Shown here: positions 44,651 to 52,533 of the stretch, in pieces
Numbering within the stretch: position 1 is the first letter of the stretch
Layout of the letters: each line of letters starts with the position of its first letter
NCBI GenBank assembly: GCA_036677445.1
Contig: JAVBWI010000006.1
Location: 186,001 to 250,000, forward strand
DNA from: JAVBWI01 sp036677445
Lineage (GTDB): Bacteria; Bacillota; Clostridia; Christensenellales; CAG-138
Direction of reading: 5' to 3'
Length of the DNA: 64,000 bases
Translations under genes and position numbers: made by a program
Notes under the pieces: generated by a model
Told to the model about the DNA's origin: nothing
Seen by the model: only the letters and a program-made list of their open reading frames with translations
The model's database searches: none

Positions 44651-47638
44651 TTATTTTTTGATCTCTTCCATGACGAAGGCCTCGATGGTGTCGCCCTCCA
44701 TCAGATCGTTAAAGTTCTCTATGCCGATACCGCACTCATACCCCTGTGCGACTTCCTTGACGTCATCCTTAAAGCGCTTGAGCGACGAGATCTTGCCCTC
44801 GTGTATGACGATGCCATCGCGCACCACGCGCACCTGCGCATTGCGGTTAACCTTGCCCTCCTGCACATACGCGCCTGCAATGGTACCCACGCCCGTGACC
44901 TTAAACGTATCGCGCACGGAAATGCGGCCGAGCTCGACTTCCTTGAATACGGGTTTGAACATGCCTTTCATGGCGTTTTGGACATCCTCTATCGCGTTGT
45001 AGATGATGCGGTACATCCGCACATCCACTTTTTCACGCTCAGCGGAAACACGCGCAGCGGAATCCATGCGTACATTGAAGCCGATGACGATGGCGTTGGA
45101 AGCGGAAGCAAACATAATATCCGAGCCTGTAATGGCGCCGACGCCGCCGTGGATACAACGCACGCGTACTTCTTCGTTGGAGAGCTTTTCAAGCGCCTGT
45201 TTGACGGCCTCGACGGAGCCCTGTACATCCGCCTTGACGATGACGTTCAGATCCTTGATCTCGCCTTCCGCAATCTGGCTGAACAAATCATCCAGAGAAA
45301 CCTTGGAAAGGTTCTTAAGCTGCTCGGCCTTGATCTTGTCGCGGCGCTCCTCTGCCACCTGGCGGGAAAGCTTATCGATCTCCGCAACATTCAATATGTC
45401 GCCCGCGGCAGGCACCTCGCTAAAGCCAAGCACCTCCACCGGCTGGCTGGGGCCGGCTTCCGTCACGCGGCGGCCTTTATCGTCCATCATGGCGCGCACG
45501 CGTCCATAGGTCGTACCCGCAACAATGGTATCCCCCACATGCAATGTGCCGTTTTGTACCAGCACAGTGGCGATGGGGCCGCGGCCCTTATCGAGCTGCG
45601 CTTCCACAATCGTTCCCTTGGCCAGCCGATTGGGGTTCGCCTTGAGTTCGAGCACATCCGCCTGCAGCAGTATCATTTCGAGCAGGGTGTCCAGGCCCAT
45701 TTGCGTTTTTGCGGAAACGGGCACGCAAATTGTCTCGCCGCCCCATTCCTCCGAAACCAGGGAATACTCCGTGAGCTGCTGCTTGACGCGATCCGCATTG
45801 GCCTCGGGCCGGTCCATTTTGTTGATCGCAACAATAATGGGCACGTTGGCGGCCTTGGCGTGATTGATGGCCTCTATCGTCTGCGGCATAATGCCGTCGT
45901 CGGCCGCAACAACCAATATGACAATATCCGTCACCTGCGCGCCGCGTGCGCGCATGGAAGTAAACGCCTCGTGGCCCGGCGTATCTATGAATGTGATGCT
46001 GCGCCCGTTGCATTCCACCATGTACGCGCCGATATGCTGCGTGATGCCGCCTGCCTCGCCTTCGGTCACCCGGCTGTTGCGGATGGCGTCGAGCAAAGAA
46101 GTCTTGCCGTGGTCGACATGGCCCATGATCGTGACGACAGGCGGGCGCTCCACCAAATTCTCCTGCGCATCCTCTTCCTCGGCGCTGTCATGCAGCACCT
46201 CTTCATATGTCTTTGCGATCTGGCGTTCCAGCGTGATCCCATATTCCGACGCGATCAGCTCACAGGTATCATAGTCCAGATCCTGGTTGATGGTGGCGAT
46301 GATCCCGATCATAAAGAGCTTCTTTATGATCTCGCCGGCCGGCTTGCCGATTTTTTCCGAAAGATCCTTTACCGTTACGTTTTCCGTTGTGATGACCGCC
46401 TTTTCAATAACAATGGGTTCCGGCCTATGCTGAATCTGGGGCTGCTTGCGCGGCCTTCTGCGGTTGCTGCCCATCGGCGCATCGTCGTCCCACGCCGCCC
46501 TCGCTACCGGAATCGCTTCCTTCTGCAAGGCCTTTTTACTGCGGGCCTTTTTCTCCGCTTCATAATTTCTGGTGTAGTTGCTCTTGTTGGGGTCATAGTT
46601 GCTGACCTTTTCCTTACCGATGGCAGGCGCTATAGGCGCGGCCGACTTTCCGCCTATTGCGGGTTTACGCGGGAAGCCGCCGCCTTGCTGCGGACGCTGC
46701 TGATAGTCGCCTTGCGGACGCTGCTGGTAGCCGCCTTGCTGCGGGCGCTGCTGGTAGCCGCCCTGCTGCGGGCGCTGCTGGTAGCCGCCCTGCTGCGGGC
46801 GCTGCTGGTAACCGCCCTGCTGCGGGCGCTGCTGGTAGCCGCCCTGCTGCGGGCGCTGCTGGTAGCCACCCTGCTGCGGGCGCTGCTGGTAACCGCCCTG
46901 TTGCGGACGCTGCTGATAGCCGCCTTGCGGGCGCTGCTGATAGCCGCCCTGCTGCGGGCGCTGTTGAAAGTCGCCTTGTGGGCGCTGATAGCCGCCCTGC
47001 TGCGGGCGTTGCTGAAAATCGCCCTGTGGGCGCTGCTGATAACCGCCGCTCTGCTGCGCGTTTCTTTGATACATGGAAGGATCGATTGTGCGCTGCTGGT
47101 AACCGCCCTGCTGCGGTGTATTTTGCGGTGTGCCCTGTGCAGCGGGCTTTTCCTGCGCGGGTTCAGGTTCTTTCGCCTGCGGCGCTGTCTCCGCGATAGT
47201 TTCCACTTGCTTGGGCGGGTTTTGTACGGAGGGGATGGCCTCCGCTTCCGCCGGTTTTGCAAGCGATTGCTCATCCACAGCCTTTTCCGGAGGAACGGCC
47301 TTTACCACAGGCTCCGCTTTTGGCTTTTCAAACTTCTTCACGACGGGCGCAACTACAGGCGCAGGCGGTTCGGCTTCCGTTGCGACATGATCGTCTCCGC
47401 CGATATGCACGGCGAGATCCTTATCAGACGAAAGCACCTCCATTAAGCGCTCCTGCCGCTCGCGTTCGAGGCGGGCATTACGCTCTGTCTCTTCCTTTTC
47501 TTTTAGTTCGCGCTCTTTTGCGCGCACACCCTGCAGCGTTTCCCCAACGTCTGCCTGGGATTGGTTGATACGTGAGAACAGCGATTGCGCACGCGCTTCG
47601 AGTTCCTTCGCTGCATCTACGATGTTTACCTTGGCCAT
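44651..47638 (-). CDS. infB: Translation initiation factor IF-2 with QGGYQQRP repeats
   Basis: GTPase that brings initiator tRNA to the 30S subunit. The 995-residue protein has a long N-terminal region: a charged coiled coil (1-70), a Pro/Ala/Glu segment, and about ten tandem copies of a QQGGYQQRP-type unit between about residues 190 and 322. The IF2-N domain follows, then the G domain with TIMGHVDHGKTSLLD, DTPGHEAF and NKMD, and the C-terminal beta-barrel and fMet-tRNA-binding domains. The ATG at 47638 follows GGGGG; GTG at 47647 is rejected. It belongs to the nusA operon. Confidence 0.98.
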   Translation of the reverse strand: MAKVNIVDAAKELEARAQSLFSRINQSQADVGETLQGVRAKERELKEKEETERNARLERERQERLMEVLSSDKDLAVHIGGDDHVATEAEPPAPVVAPVVKKFEKPKAEPVVKAVPPEKAVDEQSLAKPAEAEAIPSVQNPPKQVETIAETAPQAKEPEPAQEKPAAQGTPQNTPQQGGYQQRTIDPSMYQRNAQQSGGYQQRPQGDFQQRPQQGGYQRPQGDFQQRPQQGGYQQRPQGGYQQRPQQGGYQQRPQQGGYQQRPQQGGYQQRPQQGGYQQRPQQGGYQQRPQQGGYQQRPQQGGYQQRPQGDYQQRPQQGGGFPRKPAIGGKSAAPIAPAIGKEKVSNYDPNKSNYTRNYEAEKKARSKKALQKEAIPVARAAWDDDAPMGSNRRRPRKQPQIQHRPEPIVIEKAVITTENVTVKDLSEKIGKPAGEIIKKLFMIGIIATINQDLDYDTCELIASEYGITLERQIAKTYEEVLHDSAEEEDAQENLVERPPVVTIMGHVDHGKTSLLDAIRNSRVTEGEAGGITQHIGAYMVECNGRSITFIDTPGHEAFTSMRARGAQVTDIVILVVAADDGIMPQTIEAINHAKAANVPIIVAINKMDRPEANADRVKQQLTEYSLVSEEWGGETICVPVSAKTQMGLDTLLEMILLQADVLELKANPNRLAKGTIVEAQLDKGRGPIATVLVQNGTLHVGDTIVAGTTYGRVRAMMDDKGRRVTEAGPSQPVEVLGFSEVPAAGDILNVAEIDKLSRQVAEERRDKIKAEQLKNLSKVSLDDLFSQIAEGEIKDLNVIVKADVQGSVEAVKQALEKLSNEEVRVRCIHGGVGAITGSDIMFASASNAIVIGFNVRMDSAARVSAEREKVDVRMYRIIYNAIEDVQNAMKGMFKPVFKEVELGRISVRDTFKVTGVGTIAGAYVQEGKVNRNAQVRVVRDGIVIHEGKISSLKRFKDDVKEVAQGYECGIGIENFNDLMEGDTIEAFVMEEIKK
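46675..47070 (-). repeat. 27-bp tandem repeat inside infB
   Basis: Near-identical 27-bp units coding for QQGGYQQRP, with a few variants (QGDFQQRP, QGGYQQRP), repeated about ten times in frame. The units differ mostly at third codon positions. Confidence 0.9.
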
Positions 47639-47674
47639 ATATTGCACCCCCGCGTTTTTGACCCATTCATGGGA

Positions 47675-48007
47675 TTAACTATTTTGTTGATCGAAATCTT
47701 TCCTGTTCAGTTGCGCTGCCGCACTGCATATCATTTGTACAAACCGCTCGTCGGTAACCGCTGCGATCTTTCCGTCCGGTTTGCCGATCGCACGTCCCAT
47801 CTCCGAAAACTCGAGACAGGGGATCCCTTTGTTGCCGCAAAGCGTTTGATACCGTTTGCGGGTGGCATCCGATACGCTGCTATCCAGTACGATAAGCTTG
47901 GCGCGGCCTGCCTTCACCGCACGCTCCACGGCAAAGTCGCCCGCAAGGCACTTGCCCGCCCGCCGGGACAACCCCAGCGCTCCATGGACTTTTTGATACT
48001 TATCCAT
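47675..48007 (-). CDS. ylxQ: L7Ae-family ribosomal protein YlxQ
   Basis: A 110-residue L7Ae/L30e-type RNA-binding protein encoded in the nusA-infB operon of Firmicutes; it is predicted to bind kink-turn RNA. Family runs are LGLSRRAGKCLAGDFAVERAV and KAGRAKLIVLDSSVSD. The ATG at 48007 overlaps the end of ylxR (ATGGATAA), so it probably depends on translational coupling, because no clear Shine-Dalgarno is present. A TTG at 48016 is a possible alternative start. Confidence 0.9.
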   Translation of the reverse strand: MDKYQKVHGALGLSRRAGKCLAGDFAVERAVKAGRAKLIVLDSSVSDATRKRYQTLCGNKGIPCLEFSEMGRAIGKPDGKIAAVTDERFVQMICSAAAQLNRKDFDQQNS

Positions 48008-48269
48008 AGCTGGCAAAGTCCGACTTCAGCTTCTCATATATCTCCGGCTCGACCTTTTGCTCAAAAGCACGCTCGAGCGCGCGGGATTTTATCGCACGTT
48101 CCAGACAGGCGGCATCCCTGCAAAGATAAGCGCCGCGGCCCGGTGCTTTGCCGACCGGATCTATATTCACCGCGCCCTCGGCGGAACGCACAACACGCAC
48201 CAGTTCCTTTTTCGGCCGCATCTGACGGCAGCCAACGCACATGCGCATAGGTATTTTTTTGGTCGCCAT
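48000..48269 (-). CDS. ylxR: YlxR/RnpM nucleic-acid-binding protein
   Basis: An 89-residue DUF448 protein. The core reads MRMCVGCRQMRPKKELVRVVR and, near residue 45, GRGAYLCRD, the signature of the family. In Bacillus subtilis it has been linked to RNase P RNA (renamed RnpM). GGCGGG precedes the ATG. It lies 40 bp after nusA and overlaps ylxQ. Confidence 0.95.
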   Translation of the reverse strand: MATKKIPMRMCVGCRQMRPKKELVRVVRSAEGAVNIDPVGKAPGRGAYLCRDAACLERAIKSRALERAFEQKVEPEIYEKLKSDFASYG

Positions 48270-48309
48270 TATGATCCCGCCTTCTCAACTACCACGTTAG
48301 GGCCCTGCC

Positions 48310-49410
48310 TTAGTCGCTTACTTCTTCTTCCTGTTCCAAAGGCTCCGGCGCTGAATCGTACAGATTCACCATCGCCTCTTCCGCCTGCGACTGGTTCTTG
48401 ATATCGATTTTCCAGCCGGTCAGCTTGGCGGCGAGGCGGGCGTTCTGCCCTTCCTTGCCGATCGCAAGGGAAAGCTGGTTATCGGGCACGATGACTTTCG
48501 CAGCCTTCTCCGCCTCGTTGATATATACCATGAGCACCTTCGCCGGGCTCAGCGCCTTGGCAATGTATACAGCAGAGTCCGAATCCCATTCTATGATATC
48601 GATCTTCTCGTTGTGCAGTTCCGTTACAATGCGTTCCACGCGGATACCCCGCTGGCCTACGCAGGCGCCCACAGGGTCGACCTGCTGGTCGTTGGAGGAA
48701 ACGGCCACCTTGGTACGGAAGCCTGCTTCGCGCGCAATAGAGCGGATCTGCACGATGCCGGATTGGATCTCAGGCACTTCCAGTTCAAACAGACGCTTTA
48801 CAAGACCCGGGTGCGTGCGGGAAACAAGTACTTGCGGCCCTTTATTGGTTTTACGCACTTCGAGCACGTAAACCTTGATGCGATCGTTGCTCTCAAAGCT
48901 CTCGCCTGGTATCGTCTCGTTGGGGGTAAGCAGGCCGTCTGTCCTTCCGAGCTCGACATAAGCGCCGCTCTTTTCCACCCGCTGTACGATAGCGGTAAGC
49001 ACCTCGTTTTCCTTTTCTATATATTCATCGTAAATGACGCCGCGTTCCGCCTCACGAATACGCTGCACCACAACCTGCTTGGCCGTTTGCGCCGCAATAC
49101 GGCCGAAGTTCTTGGGTTTTACTTCTTCTTCAAGCACATCGCCAACTTCGTACAGGGCATTGATCTTGCGGGCATTTTCCAGCGTGATTTCAGTATGCTG
49201 GTTTTCCACATTCTCCACGACGGATTTGGATGCAAACAGCTGGATCTCGCCGGTATCCCTATCCACCTCGGCACGCACATTGTTGGATGTGCCATAATTG
49301 CGGCGATAGGCGGAAATCAACGCATTTTCAACAGCGTCAATCAATATCTCCTTGTTGATGCCGCGCTCCTTCTCAATTGCATTCAACGCCTCAATGAAAT
49401 CGGCATTCAT
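48310..49410 (-). CDS. nusA: Transcription termination/antitermination protein NusA
   Basis: Binds RNA polymerase and modulates pausing, termination and antitermination. The 366-residue product has the N-terminal RNAP-binding domain (EKERGINKEILIDAVENALISAYR), an S1 domain near 130-200, and two KH domains (VGACVGQRGIRVERIV near 245 and LAIGKEGQNARLAAKLTGW near 315). It lacks the acidic C-terminal repeats of Gram-negative NusA, as expected for Firmicutes. It follows rimP by 59 bp. NusA often autoregulates this operon, and a hairpin leader lies before rimP. Confidence 0.98.
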   Translation of the reverse strand: MNADFIEALNAIEKERGINKEILIDAVENALISAYRRNYGTSNNVRAEVDRDTGEIQLFASKSVVENVENQHTEITLENARKINALYEVGDVLEEEVKPKNFGRIAAQTAKQVVVQRIREAERGVIYDEYIEKENEVLTAIVQRVEKSGAYVELGRTDGLLTPNETIPGESFESNDRIKVYVLEVRKTNKGPQVLVSRTHPGLVKRLFELEVPEIQSGIVQIRSIAREAGFRTKVAVSSNDQQVDPVGACVGQRGIRVERIVTELHNEKIDIIEWDSDSAVYIAKALSPAKVLMVYINEAEKAAKVIVPDNQLSLAIGKEGQNARLAAKLTGWKIDIKNQSQAEEAMVNLYDSAPEPLEQEEEVSD

Positions 49411-49469
49411 GTTGCTTGCACTCCCCTTTTATAAATAGTCCTATTATGTACTCCTCTTTGGGCTGATAC

Positions 49470-49925
49470 TCAAAATGTGATGTAGGGCCGTATGTTCGCC
49501 GCATCCTTACGCAGGAAAGTGCGTTCTTTCCCATCCTTGCAGTCGAGCGTAAACGCTTCGCCGTCAAAGCTTTTGAGCGTACCTGTAAATTCCTTTTTCT
49601 TTTCCAAAGGCGCATACAGCTTGACGGTCAGTTCCTTGCCGATGCTGCGTTCAAAATCGCGGTCCTTTTTCAGCGGACGGTCCAATCCGGGAGAAGAGAC
49701 GCTCAAGAAATAAGATTGCACGATCGGATCTGCTTCATCAAGAACAGGTTCCACGGCGCGGCTTACGCGCTCGCAGTCATCTATCGTAACGCCGTTTACA
49801 GAATCGATATACAACGTAAGCACCCAGTCCGTTTGCTCTTTCTGGAACTCTACGTCAATCAGCTCATATCCCATATCGGAAACGGTTCCCTGCACCAGTG
49901 CATGCACTATATCCGCCGTCTTCAA
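49470..49925 (-). CDS. rimP: Ribosome maturation factor RimP
   Basis: A 151-residue 30S assembly factor, first gene of the nusA-infB cluster. Typical runs are GYELIDVEFQKEQTDWVLTL, DCERVSRAVEPVLDE and VSSPGLDRPLKKDRDF. The start is TTG at 49925, with GGAGG 7 bases upstream (GGAGGATCGCAATTG); no ATG is available. Its 5' leader of about 110 bases carries a terminator-like hairpin. Confidence 0.96.
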   Translation of the reverse strand: MKTADIVHALVQGTVSDMGYELIDVEFQKEQTDWVLTLYIDSVNGVTIDDCERVSRAVEPVLDEADPIVQSYFLSVSSPGLDRPLKKDRDFERSIGKELTVKLYAPLEKKKEFTGTLKSFDGEAFTLDCKDGKERTFLRKDAANIRPYITF

Positions 49926-49984
49926 TTGCGATCCTCCGTTTATTCCGCACCTCTGCGGCAGTTTATGCCGGAAACCTGCCCTTC

Positions 49985-50012
49985 AAAATGAAAGAGTGGG
50001 ACAACCCACTCT
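49985..50012 (-). promoter_or_regulatory. Terminator-like hairpin in the rimP leader
   Basis: Minus strand AGAGTGGG-TTGT-CCCACTCT followed by TTCATTTTG. It lies between the promoter at 50041 and the rimP start, in the place where Firmicutes rimP operons often show a similar GTGGG hairpin. An attenuator is the simple reading. Confidence 0.6.
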
Positions 50013-50040
50013 CCAGACGCCAACAATTCCAACGCTTTGT

Positions 50041-50069
50041 ATTATACCACGATCGCCCAGTGATGGCAA
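50041..50069 (-). promoter_or_regulatory. Promoter of the rimP-nusA-infB operon
   Basis: Minus strand TTGCCA (50064-50069), 17-bp spacer, TATAAT (50041-50046) preceded by TGG, so both a near-consensus -35 and an extended -10. Confidence 0.85.
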
Positions 50070-50155
50070 GAACATTCGAAAACCCTTGTATCCCCACGGG
50101 TTTTGCCTTTGAAAACGGGAGCCGGAATTGCGGATTCCCATGTTCTGTATGAAGC

Positions 50156-50184
50156 TTGACGCGTATGCGCCTGTGCCTTATGAT
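50156..50184 (+). promoter_or_regulatory. Promoter of mntP
   Basis: Plus strand TTGACG (50156-50161), 17-bp spacer, TATGAT (50179-50184). The leader is only about 30 bases, too short for the manganese riboswitch that controls mntP in some bacteria. Confidence 0.7.
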
Positions 50185-50222
50185 AAAAAGAGTTTGAAGT
50201 AAGCGCGTAAGGGGGCTTCCGT

Positions 50223-50786
50223 TTGAGTTTCTTCGAGTTGACGCTGCTGTCTGTCGCTTTGTCGATGGATGCGTTTGCGGTCTCTGTATCGGAAGGTATC
50301 CGTATGACCAGGCTGCGCCACGCACACGCGCTTAAAGTGGCGCTGTTTTTCGGCGCGTTCCAGGCAATTATGCCCATGATAGGCTATGCGGCAGGCACCA
50401 CGGTGCATACTTACATTGAAAGTATAGACCATTGGGTAGCCATGGGTCTTCTATGTTTCATAGGCATTCGCATGATCATCGAAGCATGCCGCAGAAGCAA
50501 ATGCGAAACCACCCCCGCATGCGTTTCCAATACCCGTACGCTGACCGTTCTAGCCCTCGCCACCAGTATCGATGCGCTGGCCGTGGGTATCAGCCTTGCC
50601 ATACAGCATGCGGATATCCTGTTCTGCGCCGTCATCATCGGGTCCATCACGCTTACAATTTGCTATTTGGGCGTAATACTTGGGCGGCGGCTCGGCTGCC
50701 TGTTCCAAAAGCGCGCGGAAATCATAGGCGGGCTGGTACTTGTGGGAATAGGCATCAATATTCTGCTGGAGCATCTGCTGGCATAG
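50223..50786 (+). CDS. mntP: Manganese efflux pump MntP
   Basis: A 187-residue membrane protein of the MntP/YebN (LysE-superfamily-like) type that exports Mn2+. Six hydrophobic helices form two homologous halves; the conserved acidic motifs are ALSMDAFAVSVSEG near residue 12 and ATSIDALAVGISLA near 115. The start is TTG at 50223 with AGGGGG about 8 bases upstream; the family's SFFELTLLSVALSMDAF begins right after it. It is monocistronic on the plus strand in a long minus-strand region. Confidence 0.93.
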   Translation: MSFFELTLLSVALSMDAFAVSVSEGIRMTRLRHAHALKVALFFGAFQAIMPMIGYAAGTTVHTYIESIDHWVAMGLLCFIGIRMIIEACRRSKCETTPACVSNTRTLTVLALATSIDALAVGISLAIQHADILFCAVIIGSITLTICYLGVILGRRLGCLFQKRAEIIGGLVLVGIGINILLEHLLA

Positions 50787-50848
50787 CGTTTGGCATGCGT
50801 CAAACGGAACATCGTTCACAGAATACAATTCCAATGCATCCAGCACAA

Positions 50849-51060
50849 GGCGCAGCATAGGTTGCGCCCCAGACTACTGACAAACCTTCGCCTTTGGAGG
50901 TGTGGGGATCGCAATTCCCCACATTTCAATCCGATTTGACGACATGTGCGTCAAATCGGCGAAGAAATGCCCCATGAGCGGCATTTCAACCTACAGAAAA
51001 CCCGCTGACAAAGTCCACAGGACTTTGTCAGCGGCCAGAGGCGCAGCATAGGCTGCGCCC
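50849..51060. repeat. Array of hairpin-forming palindromes between mntP and purB
   Basis: A 212-bp stretch made of six stem-loops. The outer two are near copies of GGCGCAGC-ATAG-GCTGCGCC (50849-50868 and 51040-51059). Between them lie TGTGGGGA/TCCCCACA (50901-50923), CCGATTTGACG/CGTCAAATCGG (50931-50959), GAAATGCC/GGCATTTC (50964-50987) and a perfect 15-bp stem CCGCTGACAAAGTCC with a 3-base loop (51002-51034). No open reading frame of note. It looks like an inserted repeat element; the last stem may also serve as the purB terminator. Confidence 0.75.
50998..51034 (-). terminator. Candidate terminator of purB
   Basis: On the minus strand a 15-bp perfect stem (51034-51020 with 51016-51002) is followed by GTTTTCTG. 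It lies 33 bp after the purB stop. The T-run is modest. Confidence 0.55.
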
Positions 51061-51066
51061 GTATTT

Positions 51067-52500
51067 TTACACTTCTATATTTGCGGTCATATGGCGGCCG
51101 CCATGCGCTTCCAATAACGGATTGACGACTTCGTTCAGGAAGTCCAGCACTTGTTCGGGCGCGCGGCCGATATAGGCGGAAGGCTCCAGAATACCCGCAA
51201 GCGCCTGTGCATCAAGGCCAAGCCTGCCGTCGGCCGCAAGCCGCTCCAGCAGATCGCACGGCGCGCCTTCCCGCTTCATGCGCTCGGCAGCGGCCATGGA
51301 GTGTTCGCGGATCACTTCGTGCAGCGTCTGCCGGTCGCCGCCTCGCTTCACAGCTTCCATCAGCAGGTTTTCCGTGGCCATAAACGGCATATGCTCCATC
51401 AGGTTTTTACGTATGACGGCCGGATACACCTTCAGGCCGTCCGTCACGTTCAAAAGCAGATTGAGTATCGCGTCCGTCGCCAGAAAGCCTTCCGGGAGCG
51501 AAATACGGCGGTTGGCGGAATCATCCAGCGTGCGCTCCAGCCACTGCGTGGAGGCCGTCATGGCGGCGTTTTGTGCATCCGCCATCACGTACCTTGCAAG
51601 CGAGCAAATGCGCTCGCTGCGCATGGGATTGCGCTTATACGCCATCGCAGAGGAACCGACCTGGCCTTTTTCAAAGGGCTCCTCCACCTCATGCATGTGC
51701 TGCAAGAGGCGAAGGTCGTTGGCAAAACGGTACGCGCTCTGTGCGATGGACGAAAGCACATTGAGTATCCTTGAATCCGCCTTTCGGGGATATGTCTGCC
51801 CTGTTACCGGATAGCAGCCGGGCATATCGAACGCCTCGGCGATCCTATCGTCCAGCCGCTTAACTTTTTCGTGGTCTCCGTCAAACAGCTCCAAAAAGCT
51901 GGCCTGTGTGCCGGTCGTGCCCTTGCTGCCCAGCAGACGGAGGCTTCCTTGCACAAAGAGCAGTTCTTCCGTATCCATCAAAAAATCCTGCATCCAAAGG
52001 CAGGCGCGCTTACCCACCGTAACAGGCTGAGCGGGCTGAAAATGCGTATAGCCCAGCGTGGGCAGCGCACGGTATTCTTCTGCAAACAGGCCCAGGTTGC
52101 CGATCACGCCCAGCAGCTTGTCCTTAATAACGGAAAGCGCGTCGCGGTAAAGGAGTATATCCGCATTATCCGTCACATAGCAGCTGGTAGCGCCAAGATG
52201 GATGATGCCTTTTGCCTTTGGGCAGACCAGCCCGTATCCGTATACGTGCGCCATGACGTCGTGGCGGTTTTCCTTTTCCTTTTGCGCGATGGCGGCATAA
52301 TCGATGTCCTCGATATGCGCCCTGAGCTCTGCCACTTGTTCTTCTGTAATAGGCAAACCCAGCGTACGCTCAGCGTCGGCCAGCGCCACCCACAGCCTGC
52401 GCCAGGTGCGTGTACGCGTATCCTGCGAGAACAGCGCAAGCATCTCGCGGGAGGCATAGCGGCTGCAGAGGGGGCTTTGGTAGGTATCCGTATTCTGCAT
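51067..52500 (-). CDS. purB: Adenylosuccinate lyase
   Basis: Cleaves adenylosuccinate to AMP and SAICAR to AICAR in purine synthesis. The 477-residue product is a fumarase/aspartase superfamily member with the signature GSSAMAYKRNPMRSE near residue 290, LGYTHFQPAQPVTVGKR near 155 (catalytic His) and HLGATSCYVTDNAD near 107. It resembles the longer eukaryote-like PurB form. GGAGAACCGCC precedes the ATG. It lies 33 bp after purA, so the two convert IMP to AMP as one unit. Confidence 0.96.
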   Translation of the reverse strand: MQNTDTYQSPLCSRYASREMLALFSQDTRTRTWRRLWVALADAERTLGLPITEEQVAELRAHIEDIDYAAIAQKEKENRHDVMAHVYGYGLVCPKAKGIIHLGATSCYVTDNADILLYRDALSVIKDKLLGVIGNLGLFAEEYRALPTLGYTHFQPAQPVTVGKRACLWMQDFLMDTEELLFVQGSLRLLGSKGTTGTQASFLELFDGDHEKVKRLDDRIAEAFDMPGCYPVTGQTYPRKADSRILNVLSSIAQSAYRFANDLRLLQHMHEVEEPFEKGQVGSSAMAYKRNPMRSERICSLARYVMADAQNAAMTASTQWLERTLDDSANRRISLPEGFLATDAILNLLLNVTDGLKVYPAVIRKNLMEHMPFMATENLLMEAVKRGGDRQTLHEVIREHSMAAAERMKREGAPCDLLERLAADGRLGLDAQALAGILEPSAYIGRAPEQVLDFLNEVVNPLLEAHGGRHMTANIEV

Positions 52501-52533
52501 GGCGGTTCTCCTTATGCACTTCAGGTCTGCATT

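Noticed and set aside
44414..47446. 1010-codon open frame on the plus strand opposite infB
   Set aside because: It mirrors infB, has no ribosome site and gives Leu/Ala/His/Arg-rich nonsense; such frames arise opposite GC-rich genes with strong codon bias.
50100..50222. Possible manganese riboswitch before mntP
   Set aside because: The leader after the predicted promoter is about 30 bases, too short for the yybP-ykoY type, and no matching stems are present.
50550..50858. 102-codon minus-strand frame opposite the end of mntP, starting near the hairpin repeats
   Set aside because: Its first 25 residues lie outside mntP and look protein-like, but the rest is antisense to mntP and no ribosome site is visible. 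A gene remnant cannot be excluded.
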